From assembly GCA_013821825.1 (NCBI GenBank), contig PNJK01000004.1, forward strand, positions 1 to 64,000: a stretch of 64,000 nucleotides of DNA. Direction: 5' to 3'. The stretch comes from Rhodobacter sp. (GTDB lineage: Bacteria > Pseudomonadota > Alphaproteobacteria > Rhodobacterales > Rhodobacteraceae). The first letter of the stretch is position 1. Each line of letters starts with the position of its first letter. Shown here in pieces: positions 9,518 to 18,074 of the stretch. The notes under the pieces were generated by a model. The model was not told where the DNA came from. It saw only the letters and a program-made list of their open reading frames with translations, and did not search any database. The position numbers and the translations under genes are program-made.

Positions 9518-10405
9518 ATGCGGGTATTGTTCACGGGCGGGTCGGGCAAGGCGGGGCGGCATGTGGTGGCTTACCTTGCGGCGCAGGGCCACCGGGTCTT
9601 GAACTTCGACCGGGTGCCTTTGGGGCTGGACGGGGTGCATGACCTGATCGGGGATATCACCGATGCCGGGCAGGTCTATTCCGCAATGCGGTCCCATGCG
9701 GGCTATGACGAGATGGACACGGGCACCGGCGCGCAGCTGTTTGATGCGGTGGTGCATTTCGCGGCCGTCCCGCGCCACGGGATGATGCCGGATACCGAGA
9801 CCTATCGGGTCAACGTGATGGGCAGCTACAACGTGCTGGAAGCGGCATTGAAGATGGGGATCCGCAAGGTGATCGTCGCCTCGTCCGAGACGACCTATGG
9901 GGTGTGTTTTTCGGACGGGGTGGTGGACCCCAAGGTGCTGCCGCTGGAGGAAGACTACGACATCGACCCGATGGACAGCTATGGCATGTCCAAGAAGGTG
10001 AACGAGGTGACCGCGCGCAGTTTCCAGCGCCGGTTCGGGGCGGATGTCTATGCGCTGCGGATCGGCAATGTGATCGAGCCGCATGAATATGCGACACTGT
10101 TCCCGCCGTTGAAGGGCGATCCGGGGCTGAGGCGGCGGATCACCTTCAGTTATATCGACGCCCGCGATCTGGGGCAGATCGTGGATCTGTGCCTGAAAAA
10201 GGATGGTCTTGGGTTTCAGGTCTTCAACGCGGCCAATGACACGAATGCCGTGCCGCAGCCGAATGCCGAGCTGCTGGCGCAGTTCTTCCCGAAAGTGCCG
10301 CTCAGCCGCCCGGTGGGAGAGCATGAGGGGCTGCTTTCGAACCGGAAGATCCGGGAGGTTCTGGGGTTCAAGGAAGAGCATGACTGGCGGAAGTACGTGC
10401 CCTGA
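9518..10405 (+). CDS. NAD(P)-dependent epimerase/dehydratase (extended SDR)
   Basis: A 295-aa extended short-chain dehydrogenase. The Rossmann motif is TGGSGKAGRHV at residues about 6-16 and the catalytic pair is in YGMSKK near residue 155. SSETTYG and RIGNVIEPHEY follow the sugar-nucleotide epimerase pattern. Shine-Dalgarno GGAGGATCGGCG precedes the ATG. It resembles NDP-sugar or uronate-dehydrogenase-type enzymes, but the substrate cannot be told. It is near the dTDP-rhamnose operon, but a 439-bp gap separates them, so co-transcription is uncertain. Confidence 0.85.
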   Translation: MRVLFTGGSGKAGRHVVAYLAAQGHRVLNFDRVPLGLDGVHDLIGDITDAGQVYSAMRSHAGYDEMDTGTGAQLFDAVVHFAAVPRHGMMPDTETYRVNVMGSYNVLEAALKMGIRKVIVASSETTYGVCFSDGVVDPKVLPLEEDYDIDPMDSYGMSKKVNEVTARSFQRRFGADVYALRIGNVIEPHEYATLFPPLKGDPGLRRRITFSYIDARDLGQIVDLCLKKDGLGFQVFNAANDTNAVPQPNAELLAQFFPKVPLSRPVGEHEGLLSNRKIREVLGFKEEHDWRKYVP

Positions 10406-10844
10406 TCTGTGGTGGGCCGCGCGGCCCTGGCCCTGCGGCCTATTTGGAGACAGAGGGCGTTCGCGGCGGTTGGACTGGCAGCAGCGGCGGGGTGCCCGCC
10501 AGGGGCTGGTCGGGCGAAGAGGCCCCTCGTCAGGACTGGACGCCGATGGCCGGGGCCTTGGAAATCGTTTGGTATGGCGCTCTGCCGCGAGCGGACGGCC
10601 TTGCCCCGAGCCCCAGGGCGAAACGGGCAGGCGCTGTTCGGCGGACCGCAGTTCAGCACTGGCCCTGAGACGGGTCTTCTGGCCGGATCCTGTGTCGCCG
10701 TTTGCCCGACTGGCGGTGGCGGGCAGCCTTGGCGAACCCGGTGGATGCAGACGGCTGACTTGATTCCGGCCTAAACGGGTAGGCAGGCTTTGCAAAAGCT
10801 GGTTCTATCTGGTTCCAATGACGTAAAACCTAAGGCTGTCAAGA
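10406..10844. other. Intergenic stretch without recognisable gene
   Basis: Several open frames cross it on both strands, but none shows a recognisable protein pattern. The last ~60 bp before rfbC are lower in GC and probably hold the promoter of the rhamnose operon. Confidence 0.5.
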
Positions 10845-11405
10845 ATGCTGGTCGAAACTGCAGCCCTTGCCGACGTCGTGATCCTGACTCCCAGGCGCTT
10901 CGGTGACGCGCGGGGTTGGTTCTGCGAGACCTGGAACGCCGCACGGATGGAAGAGGCAGGGCTGAACTTCCGCTGGGTTCAGGACAACCATTCCTTCTCG
11001 GCCGCGAAGGGCACGCTGCGCGGATTGCACTTCCAGTCGCCGCCGCGCGCGCAGGACAAACTGGTGCGCTGCTCGCGGGGGGCGATTCTGGATGTGGTCG
11101 TGGATATCCGGGCGGGATCGCCGTCCTGTGCGCAGTGGCTGGGGGTGGAGCTGTCGGCCGGGAACGGGCGGCAGCTTCTGGTGCCCAAAGGCTTCCTGCA
11201 CGGGTTCCTGACGCTGACCGACGATGCCGAGGTCCAGTACAAATGCTCTGACCTTTACAGCCCGGAGCATGACGGCGCGGTGCGCTGGGATGATCCGGCG
11301 ATTGGAATCGACTGGGGGATCAGGGCACCCATCCTGTCGGAAAAGGACGCAGGGGCCCCGTTGCTTGCCGAGATCGGCAGCCCGTTCCGCTGGGGGCAGA
11401 CATGA
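10845..11405 (+). CDS. rfbC: dTDP-4-dehydrorhamnose 3,5-epimerase
   Basis: A 186-aa cupin-fold epimerase, third step of dTDP-L-rhamnose synthesis. Diagnostic blocks are RGWFCETW, the active-site GTLRGLHFQ, the catalytic-His region DVVVDIR, and [25 protein letters not shown]. Length is typical. It is first gene of a four-gene operon and overlaps rfbB by four bases (ATGA), indicating translational coupling. Confidence 0.95.
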   Translation: MLVETAALADVVILTPRRFGDARGWFCETWNAARMEEAGLNFRWVQDNHSFSAAKGTLRGLHFQSPPRAQDKLVRCSRGAILDVVVDIRAGSPSCAQWLGVELSAGNGRQLLVPKGFLHGFLTLTDDAEVQYKCSDLYSPEHDGAVRWDDPAIGIDWGIRAPILSEKDAGAPLLAEIGSPFRWGQT

Positions 11406-12442
11406 AGCTGCTGGTGACCGGGGGGGCCGGGTTCATCGGGTCGGCAGTGGTGCGGCTGGCGGTGGCACGCGGGCATCAGGTGGTGAATGTCGACGCGCTG
11501 ACCTATGCCGCCTGCCTGGAAAGCCTGGCGCCGGTGGCGGGCTCGAACCTGTACAGTTTTGAACAGGCCGACATCCGCGACCGCGCGGCGCTTGACCGGG
11601 TCTTTGCCGCGCATTCCCCGGATGCGGTGATGCATCTGGCCGCGGAAAGCCATGTGGACCGGTCGATCGACGGGCCGGGAGAGTTTGTTCAGACCAACGT
11701 GACGGGCACCTATACGATGCTTGAGGCCGCGCGGGCCTATTGGGCGGGGCAGGGCAAGCCGCAGGGATTCCGTTTCCACCATATCTCGACCGATGAGGTC
11801 TTCGGGTCGCTTGGGCCCGAGGGGCGGTTCGACGAGACGGCCGCCTATGATCCGCGCAGCCCCTATTCGGCGTCGAAAGCGGCAAGCGACCATCTGGTGC
11901 GGGCCTGGCATGAAACCTATGGCCTGCCGGTCCTGCTGACCAATTGCTCCAACAACTACGGGCCCTACCACTTTCCCGAAAAGCTGATCCCGGTGGTGAT
12001 CCTGAATGCGCTGCACGGGCGGCCGATACCGGTCTACGGCAAGGGCGAGAATGTGCGTGACTGGCTTTTTGTCGAGGACCATGCCGAGGCTTTGCTGACG
12101 GTCGTCGAGCGGGGCACACCGGGCCGCACCTACTGCATCGGCGGCGAGGCCGAGGCGCGCAACATCGACATCGTGACGGCGATCTGCCGGCTGATGGACG
12201 AGATGCACCCCGCGGGTGCGCCGCATGAACGGCTGGTCACTTTCGTCACCGACCGGCCGGGCCATGACGCGCGCTACGCCATCGACCCCTCCCGCATCCG
12301 CGAGGAACTGGGCTGGAAACCGTCGGTCACGCTGGACGAGGGGCTGCGCCGGACCGTGCGCTGGTTTCTGGACAACCGCGCCTGGTGGGAGCCGCTGCTG
12401 TCGCGGCAAGGCGTCGGGCAGCGGCTGGGGTCGAAGGCATGA
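11402..12442 (+). CDS. rfbB: dTDP-glucose 4,6-dehydratase
   Basis: A 346-aa extended SDR converting dTDP-glucose to dTDP-4-keto-6-deoxyglucose. It shows [11 protein letters not shown] (NAD binding), [17 protein letters not shown] (catalytic Asp-Glu region), and [10 protein letters not shown] (YxxxK). [17 protein letters not shown] is characteristic of RmlB. Overlaps rfbC upstream and rfbD downstream by four bases each. Confidence 0.96.
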   Translation: MKLLVTGGAGFIGSAVVRLAVARGHQVVNVDALTYAACLESLAPVAGSNLYSFEQADIRDRAALDRVFAAHSPDAVMHLAAESHVDRSIDGPGEFVQTNVTGTYTMLEAARAYWAGQGKPQGFRFHHISTDEVFGSLGPEGRFDETAAYDPRSPYSASKAASDHLVRAWHETYGLPVLLTNCSNNYGPYHFPEKLIPVVILNALHGRPIPVYGKGENVRDWLFVEDHAEALLTVVERGTPGRTYCIGGEAEARNIDIVTAICRLMDEMHPAGAPHERLVTFVTDRPGHDARYAIDPSRIREELGWKPSVTLDEGLRRTVRWFLDNRAWWEPLLSRQGVGQRLGSKA

Positions 12443-13287
12443 GGCTGCTGGTTTTCGGCAAGACCGGCCAGGTGGCGCGCGAACTGGCGCGGCTTGATCC
12501 CGAGGCGCAGTTTCTGGGCCGGGACGAGGCCGACCTTGCGGACCCGGCGGCCTGCGCGGCCGCAGTCGCGGGCACTGGCGCCGAGGCGGTGATCAATGCG
12601 GCGGCCTGGACGGCGGTCGACGGTGCCGAAGCCGAGGAAGCCGCGGCGACGGTGGTCAACGGCGCGGCCCCCGCCGCGATGGCGCGGGCGGCGGCGGCGA
12701 AGGGCCTGCCCTTCCTGCATCTGTCCACCGACTATGTCTTTGACGGCCTGGGGGATCGGCCCTTCCCTCCGGACCATCCCACCGCGCCGGTGAACGCCTA
12801 TGGCCGCTCGAAGCTGGCAGGAGAGCAGGGCATACTTGCGGCAGGGGGCCGGCACCTGATCTTGCGGACCTCTTGGGTCGTATCGGCGCATGAGACGAAT
12901 TTCGTGAAGACGATGCTGCGCCTGGGGCGCGAACGTGAGGTCCTGCGGGTGGTTGCCGACCAGATCGGCGGCCCGACCCCGGCTGCCGCGATTGCTGCGG
13001 CGCTGTTGACCGCGGCCCGGGCGATGCGGGATGATGGGGCGACAGGCGGGACGCACCACTTCTCGGGCGCGCCGGACACCAGTTGGGCAGGCTTTGCCAC
13101 CGAAATCATGCGGCAGGCGGGGCTTTCCTGCCGGATCGAGAATATCCCCAGCGCCGACTTCCCCACACCAGCCCGACGCCCAATGAACTCTCGTCTGGAC
13201 TGCAGGTCGCTTGAGGCCGCGTTCGGCATTCAGCGACCGGATTGGCGCTTGGGTCTTTCCGACATCCTCAGGGAATTATCCAAATGA
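12439..13287 (+). CDS. rfbD: dTDP-4-dehydrorhamnose reductase
   Basis: A 282-aa reductase for the last step of dTDP-L-rhamnose synthesis. NAD(P)-binding [11 protein letters not shown] at residues 6-16, LSTDYVFDG and YGRSKLAGE (catalytic YxxxK) are all present. The open frame extends 54 bp upstream, but ATG 12439 overlaps the rfbB stop as ATGA and gives the usual RmlD N-terminus [10 protein letters not shown]. Confidence 0.95.
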   Translation: MRLLVFGKTGQVARELARLDPEAQFLGRDEADLADPAACAAAVAGTGAEAVINAAAWTAVDGAEAEEAAATVVNGAAPAAMARAAAAKGLPFLHLSTDYVFDGLGDRPFPPDHPTAPVNAYGRSKLAGEQGILAAGGRHLILRTSWVVSAHETNFVKTMLRLGREREVLRVVADQIGGPTPAAAIAAALLTAARAMRDDGATGGTHHFSGAPDTSWAGFATEIMRQAGLSCRIENIPSADFPTPARRPMNSRLDCRSLEAAFGIQRPDWRLGLSDILRELSK

Positions 13288-14156
13288 AACGCAAGGGCAT
13301 TCTTCTGGCCGGGGGCACCGGATCGCGGCTTTGGCCGATCACGCTCGGCACATCGAAACAGCTGCTTCCGATCTACGACAAGCCGATGATCTATTATCCG
13401 CTGTCGGTGCTGATGCTGGCCGGGATCCGCGAAATCGCGATCATCACCACGCCTGAGGATCAACCGCAATTCCAGCGGCTGCTGGGCGACGGCAGCCAAT
13501 GGGGCCTGAGCTTTACCTGGGTCATCCAGGTCAAGCCCGAGGGGCTGGCGCAGGCCTATCTGCTGACCCGCGATTTCCTTGCGGGCGCGCCATCGGCCAT
13601 GGTGCTGGGCGACAACATCTTTTTCGGCCACGGCCTGCCCGAGGTCCTGGCCCGGGCCGATGCGCAACTTTCTGGCGGGAGGGTCTTTGGCTACCATGTC
13701 GCCGATCCGGAGCGCTACGGCGTTGCGGCTTTCGATGCCGACGGCCGCGTCACGGCGCTGGTCGAAAAGCCCAAGGTGCCTCCGTCAAACTTTGCGATCA
13801 CCGGGCTTTACTTCCTTGACGGCCGCGCCCCGGACCTTGCCGCCCAGATCAAGCCCTCCCCCCGGGGAGAGCTTGAGATCGTCGATGTGCTGGAACGCTA
13901 CCGCGCCGAAGGATCCTTGCTGGTCGAACGCATGGGCCGTGGCTTTGCCTGGCTGGATACGGGCACGCCGGGCAGCCTGCTGGATGCCGGGAACTTCGTC
14001 CGCACCTTGCAGGACCGGCAGGGGATGCAGGTCGGGTCGCCGGACGAGATTGCCTTCCGCCAAGGCTGGATCGACCGCGACGCCCTTGCCGGGCGGGCGA
14101 GGATTTTCGGGAAGAGCAGTTACGGCACGCATCTGACCACGGCGCTGAACGAATAG
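13284..14156 (+). CDS. rfbA: Glucose-1-phosphate thymidylyltransferase
   Basis: A 290-aa nucleotidyltransferase making dTDP-glucose, first step of dTDP-L-rhamnose synthesis. The signature LAGGTGSRLWPIT, SKQLLPIYDKPMIYYPLS, and LGDNIFFG with the metal-binding Asp are present. ATG 13284 overlaps the rfbD stop by four bases and gives the standard N-terminus [11 protein letters not shown]. The operon order C-B-D-A supplies all enzymes for dTDP-rhamnose, presumably for the glycosyltransferases downstream. Confidence 0.96.
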   Translation: MKRKGILLAGGTGSRLWPITLGTSKQLLPIYDKPMIYYPLSVLMLAGIREIAIITTPEDQPQFQRLLGDGSQWGLSFTWVIQVKPEGLAQAYLLTRDFLAGAPSAMVLGDNIFFGHGLPEVLARADAQLSGGRVFGYHVADPERYGVAAFDADGRVTALVEKPKVPPSNFAITGLYFLDGRAPDLAAQIKPSPRGELEIVDVLERYRAEGSLLVERMGRGFAWLDTGTPGSLLDAGNFVRTLQDRQGMQVGSPDEIAFRQGWIDRDALAGRARIFGKSSYGTHLTTALNE

Positions 14157-14238
14157 TCCCAGGTCGCGCATCCGCCGGGCGATGGCGTCCTGCTGAACCT
14201 CTCGAAGTGGCGGGTTTGCCCGGCCCCTTGCTCGCTTG

Positions 14239-14253
14239 CCCGGCGACGCCGGG
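14239..14253. terminator. GC hairpin between convergent rfbA and BY-kinase genes
   Basis: A perfect six-base stem with a three-base loop (CCCGGC-GAC-GCCGGG). It lies between two convergent genes, but no T-run follows on either strand, so the terminator role is only suggested by position. Confidence 0.3.
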
Positions 14254-14311
14254 AAGGATCAATCCGATCTAAGGCGGTGCGTCAGCGATATTGCGAGCGA
14301 TGCCGGGCGTG

Positions 14312-15127
14312 TCAGGTGTCGTAGCCGTAATTCTCGCCGCTGGCGATCATGCGGCACTTGTTCAGGACCACGCCAAGCACCTGTGTGTGCGCGGCAAGTT
14401 CCTTGCCGCACTGCTGGATCTGGCTGATCGGCGTTTCCTCGGCGGCGGCGATCATCAGAGCGCAATCGACCTGATCGACGAAGGCAAGCGTGTCGTCCCC
14501 GACATTCATCGGCGGCATGTCGAAAAGCATTACATCGGGGCGAAAGCTGTCTTCGATCACATCGACGATATCGGCGGCAAGGTCTGACGACAGGAGTTCG
14601 GCAGAGTTCGGCACCTGGGCTGAATTCAGCCCGAAGGCGAGGTTTCTGCCCCAGCGGGTTATCTGGTCTTCCGGCTGCTCGATTCCGGCAAGGACTCCGG
14701 CGAAGTTCTGGCGGCGGTTCAGTCCAAAGGCCCGCAACATCGTGGGGCGGCGGAAGTCCAGTTCAAGAACCATCACCCGGATATCGGTCAGGCGGGCGAG
14801 ACTGAAGGCTAGGTTCAGCGCCACGGTGGTCTTGCCACAGCCAACGCCGGGCGAGGTAATGGCAACGCGTGTCCAGCGGTGCTCTTGAAGCTGGCGCACC
14901 AGATTGATGCGCATCAGGTCGAACACCGTCGAATCCGGGCCAGAGCGATGCGCAACAAGGCGGTTGTCGTCCAGGACGGTGGGGGAGAGGCGAAGTTCCG
15001 TCAGTGTCGACCAGTCCACGCCGGCTTTCGACGGTTGCGGAAGGTTGGCCTTGCCGGCCCGATGTCCGGTGATGCTGCCGTCACGCGAAGCGCGGGCCTT
15101 GGCTATGGCGTTTTGGATGCGGTCCAT
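14312..15127 (-). CDS. BY-kinase-like tyrosine kinase domain protein (CpsD/Wzc-C type)
   Basis: A 271-aa P-loop ATPase of the bacterial tyrosine kinase family that controls polysaccharide chain polymerisation. Walker A is SPGVGCGKTT (residues about 111-120), Walker A' VLELDFRRP and Walker B VMLFDMPP, with KELAAHTQVLGVVLNKC near the end. The C-terminal Tyr cluster is minimal: only the YGYDT end carries tyrosines, so autophosphorylation capacity may be small. It follows the Wzz-like gene by 7 bp, forming the two-protein version of Wzc. Confidence 0.87.
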   Translation of the reverse strand: MDRIQNAIAKARASRDGSITGHRAGKANLPQPSKAGVDWSTLTELRLSPTVLDDNRLVAHRSGPDSTVFDLMRINLVRQLQEHRWTRVAITSPGVGCGKTTVALNLAFSLARLTDIRVMVLELDFRRPTMLRAFGLNRRQNFAGVLAGIEQPEDQITRWGRNLAFGLNSAQVPNSAELLSSDLAADIVDVIEDSFRPDVMLFDMPPMNVGDDTLAFVDQVDCALMIAAAEETPISQIQQCGKELAAHTQVLGVVLNKCRMIASGENYGYDT

Positions 15128-15134
15128 AGGCGAT

Positions 15135-16694
15135 CTACCCCGATGTGCTTGGCAGTTGCGGGTCGACGTCGACGCCGAGACCGAAGAATTCGGTCAGCAC
15201 AGCGATCACCTCATCAACTGGTATGACATAGACAACGATGCCCAGAAGCAGAAGCGGCAGCACGACAGCAACGCCAAGACTTCCCCAGACCAGCCGCATC
15301 CGGCGGCTTCGGACATCGGCCCTGCTTTCGATGTAAGGAATGGTGGCGAAGGGAGTGATCCCCAGCGCGCTGACCAGTTCCGAGGGACGGCGAATGGTGC
15401 GGTTGAGCAGTTCAAGCAACAAGACCAGCAGACCCGACAGGAATACCCCGACGCCAAAGCCGCCTACCGCCAGCAGCTTGCGATTGGGTTCGGAGCGGAA
15501 GGTGGGCGGTACGGCAGGTTCGATGATGCTGATGCGCTGGCCACGGTCCGTAACTTCAATCCGGTCACCCATGCGGGCGTTGGCGAGGCTGGCGACGGCC
15601 TGGTCATACTGGACACGCAGGTTTTCGTAGTCGCTGGTCAGAATGCCAAGCACCATCGAATTGCCCGGGGTCGCCTCGATCGAAGCCTTGATGGTGTCGA
15701 GGGTCTTTTCGATCAGATCCTTCTGCTCGGCCAGATACTCGATCTGCCCGTCGATATCGAGCATTTGCACCTCGAACGTAGACAGCGTGCCGCCACCTGC
15801 GGCGTCCAGCTGTTCCTTGACGGCTTCTTCAAGCGCGGCGACCTGGGTTTGCAGGGCGCGGACACGCGGGTTCGTCGGGGACAGGACGACCAGCGCGGAA
15901 GCGAGTTCCTGACGCACCGTTTCCAGTTGCGCCTGTTCCGGGGTCAGGTCACCAACCGAGGTGGCCAGACGCCCGGTGCGGTCATAGAGATCGCTGAGCC
16001 GCTGGCGCCGGTCGCGCAGCGAGGCGAGTTCGCGGTCTACCTGAAGCAGACGCTCCTGCTCGGTGGCCTGACGACCGCGGCGGTAGGTCAGGCTTTCGGG
16101 CAGGGCATCGCGGTTTGCCTCTTCGAACTCAAGAATCTTGGCGTTCTGGGCGACCATCTCATCACTGAGGCGGCGGACTTCCTGTTCGAAGAAGTCGAGC
16201 GTGTTGCCGGATGCGGAGGTCCTCAACTCGACGCTCTGTTCCAGGATGTCTTCGGCCACGGCATTGGTGACGCCGGCTGAGATTTCCGGGGTCGATGCGC
16301 CGAAGGACACGGTGATAACGCCGGTGCCACCCTCTGGCTGCGGCATGTAGATGAAGATGCTGTCACGCATTGCTTCGACCATCACGTCGGGTGCGATGTC
16401 CTCCACGTCCGCGAAGATCTGGAAGCGTTCCGCCAGGGCCAGAAGATTGGCCCGCGTGAGGATACGCTGCTGGATCGAGAGCAGGGCTTCGTTGGCCGAA
16501 GATCGCACTGTCGAGGCGGCAAGCTCATCCGGGATCTCGGCGTTTTCGAACAGCAGCCGGGCTTCGGCGCGATAGACCGGTGGCACGTAGAAGGCCACCA
16601 TGACGCCGACCATTGTGCTGGCCGCCATGATCATCAGCACGTAAGGCAGACGCCGCAGGAACAGGACGAAGTAGAAGTGTAAGTCAAACATCAT
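15135..16694 (-). CDS. Wzz-type polysaccharide chain-length determinant / co-polymerase
   Basis: A 519-aa inner-membrane protein with an N-terminal helix (about residues 15-36), a long periplasmic region rich in coiled-coil (about 170-360, with heptads such as EQERLLQVDRELASLRDRRQ), and a second helix (about 415-440) after the family motif PAVPPTFRSEPNR. An unusual extra C-terminal helix (about 475-497) follows. It lacks a kinase domain, which is supplied by the next gene. Overlaps the upstream ATPase gene by four bases. Confidence 0.88.
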   Translation of the reverse strand: MMFDLHFYFVLFLRRLPYVLMIMAASTMVGVMVAFYVPPVYRAEARLLFENAEIPDELAASTVRSSANEALLSIQQRILTRANLLALAERFQIFADVEDIAPDVMVEAMRDSIFIYMPQPEGGTGVITVSFGASTPEISAGVTNAVAEDILEQSVELRTSASGNTLDFFEQEVRRLSDEMVAQNAKILEFEEANRDALPESLTYRRGRQATEQERLLQVDRELASLRDRRQRLSDLYDRTGRLATSVGDLTPEQAQLETVRQELASALVVLSPTNPRVRALQTQVAALEEAVKEQLDAAGGGTLSTFEVQMLDIDGQIEYLAEQKDLIEKTLDTIKASIEATPGNSMVLGILTSDYENLRVQYDQAVASLANARMGDRIEVTDRGQRISIIEPAVPPTFRSEPNRKLLAVGGFGVGVFLSGLLVLLLELLNRTIRRPSELVSALGITPFATIPYIESRADVRSRRMRLVWGSLGVAVVLPLLLLGIVVYVIPVDEVIAVLTEFFGLGVDVDPQLPSTSG

Positions 16695-17725
16695 GCCTGC
16701 ATGTCACCCTTTACAGCCGCGTCGTTCACTTTGAAGAAGGCCCCGTCGTCCAGAACCTGCTGAACCGTCACAGCCGTCACGATTCGCTTGTCGTTGCTGA
16801 AGGCATAGACAAGCGACAGGTCGCAAAGCTGGTTCACAAGGCGGGGCACGCCACCGGTCCTTTGGTAGATCAGGTCCACGGCGGGTGTGGTGAAGAGTCT
16901 TTCTTCGCGCCCCGCGACCTTGAGCCGGTGCAGAATGTAGGCGCGGACGGTTCGCTGATCCATGGCGCTGAGATGGTAGTTGGAGGCAACGCGCTGGGCA
17001 AACTGGCGCAACTCGGGGCGGGAAATCATTTCGCGCAGTTCGGGCTGGCCAACCAGGACGAGTTGCAGCAGTTCGTCCTTGCCGGCGTTGATGTTGGTGA
17101 ACATGCGCAGTTCCTCCAGCGCCTCGGCACTGAGATTTTGCGCTTCGTCGAAGATCAGCACAACCCGACGGCCCAAAGCGTATTCGTCGATCAGAAAGGC
17201 CTGAAAGCGTGTGAAGAGATCGACATAGCTTTCGTTCAGTCCGGCCGGCTGGTCCAGCGCCATGAGAACCCAGCGGAGGAGTTCGGCCCGCGCCCCGTTG
17301 GGGTTGGAGATGAGCCCGACGCGCACCTCGGGGCCAAGCGAGCGCAAGAGGTGCAGAAGAAGGGTTGTCTTGCCCGCACCGATGTCGCCGGTGATGAGGG
17401 TAATCGGGGAATGGGTCATCACCCCGTATTCCAGCATGGTGTAGGCGCGGCGGTGCGCGGGGGGCCAGAACAGGAACTCGGGATCGGGTGCAAGCGCGAA
17501 AGGGCGCATCGTCAGCCCGAAATGTTCCGTGTAGATGTCAGGCGAAGGGGGTCGGCCGGAATCGGATGGTGACTGCATCCGCGAAAGCATCCGGCCGCCG
17601 ACGGTGGGCAGCGGCGGTTCTGCTGGCTGCGCACGCGAAGACGGCGCGATGAGGCCGTCATCGACACGACCGGCCTCCGGGCGGCCGCGGTCGGGGAACA
17701 ATCGTCGTAATCTCTCGGTACGCAT
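16691..17725 (-). CDS. ExeA-like AAA ATPase of polysaccharide loci
   Basis: A 344-aa ATPase of the ExeA/GspA group, a type often found beside Wzz/BY-kinase genes in exosortase-linked EPS clusters. After ~65 disordered Pro/Arg-rich residues it has HFGLTMRPFALAPDPEFLFW, Walker A TGDIGAGKTTLL, Walker B LIFDEAQNL, and the sensor-2 region GGVPRLVNQLCD. There is no peptidoglycan-binding domain or membrane helix. It is first of the three-gene minus-strand operon, divergent from the PKS gene. A later start at about 17590 cannot be excluded. The role in this locus is unknown. Confidence 0.83.
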   Translation of the reverse strand: MRTERLRRLFPDRGRPEAGRVDDGLIAPSSRAQPAEPPLPTVGGRMLSRMQSPSDSGRPPSPDIYTEHFGLTMRPFALAPDPEFLFWPPAHRRAYTMLEYGVMTHSPITLITGDIGAGKTTLLLHLLRSLGPEVRVGLISNPNGARAELLRWVLMALDQPAGLNESYVDLFTRFQAFLIDEYALGRRVVLIFDEAQNLSAEALEELRMFTNINAGKDELLQLVLVGQPELREMISRPELRQFAQRVASNYHLSAMDQRTVRAYILHRLKVAGREERLFTTPAVDLIYQRTGGVPRLVNQLCDLSLVYAFSNDKRIVTAVTVQQVLDDGAFFKVNDAAVKGDMQA

Positions 17726-18074
17726 TTACACACCCTTCGAGGTCCACCACGTCTTCGGCGGTCTCACACCCTTTATGTAGCAAACTCATCCGGCAAAGCG
17801 ATGGAAGACAAGCAACTGGTGCCAGACTATCAACAAAGTGCCGCGATGGAGGTGCTATCGACCCATTTCGACGGAAAATGAACAATTTTCTTCGCCCCGA
17901 TTTCGCTCGTCGTGGCTCGAAGTGGTATAGGAGGCGTTAATATCCTTTCAGTGTGCGAATCGTTTTTGGTCTTGAGCAACCCCCGATTTGCAAAATCATG
18001 AACGGCAGCCAGGGGCACCAGACGGCCGGGCCGCGGACGTGCCGTCAGTGCCACCGAGTTGAGAGAACAAGTGC
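17726..18074. promoter_or_regulatory. Divergent promoter region between ExeA-like operon and PKS unit
   Basis: A 349-bp non-coding interval between two divergent operons. The segment about 17875-18000 is visibly richer in A/T (GAACAATTTTCTTCG, GGCGTTAATATCCTTTCAG) than the surrounding genes and is the likely place for both promoters. No specific operator could be named. Confidence 0.5.

Noticed and set aside
10406..10844. Open frames such as 10409-10774 as hypothetical genes
   Set aside because: No ribosome-binding site, Arg/Pro/Gly-biased composition and no conserved pattern; equally long frames exist on the opposite strand.
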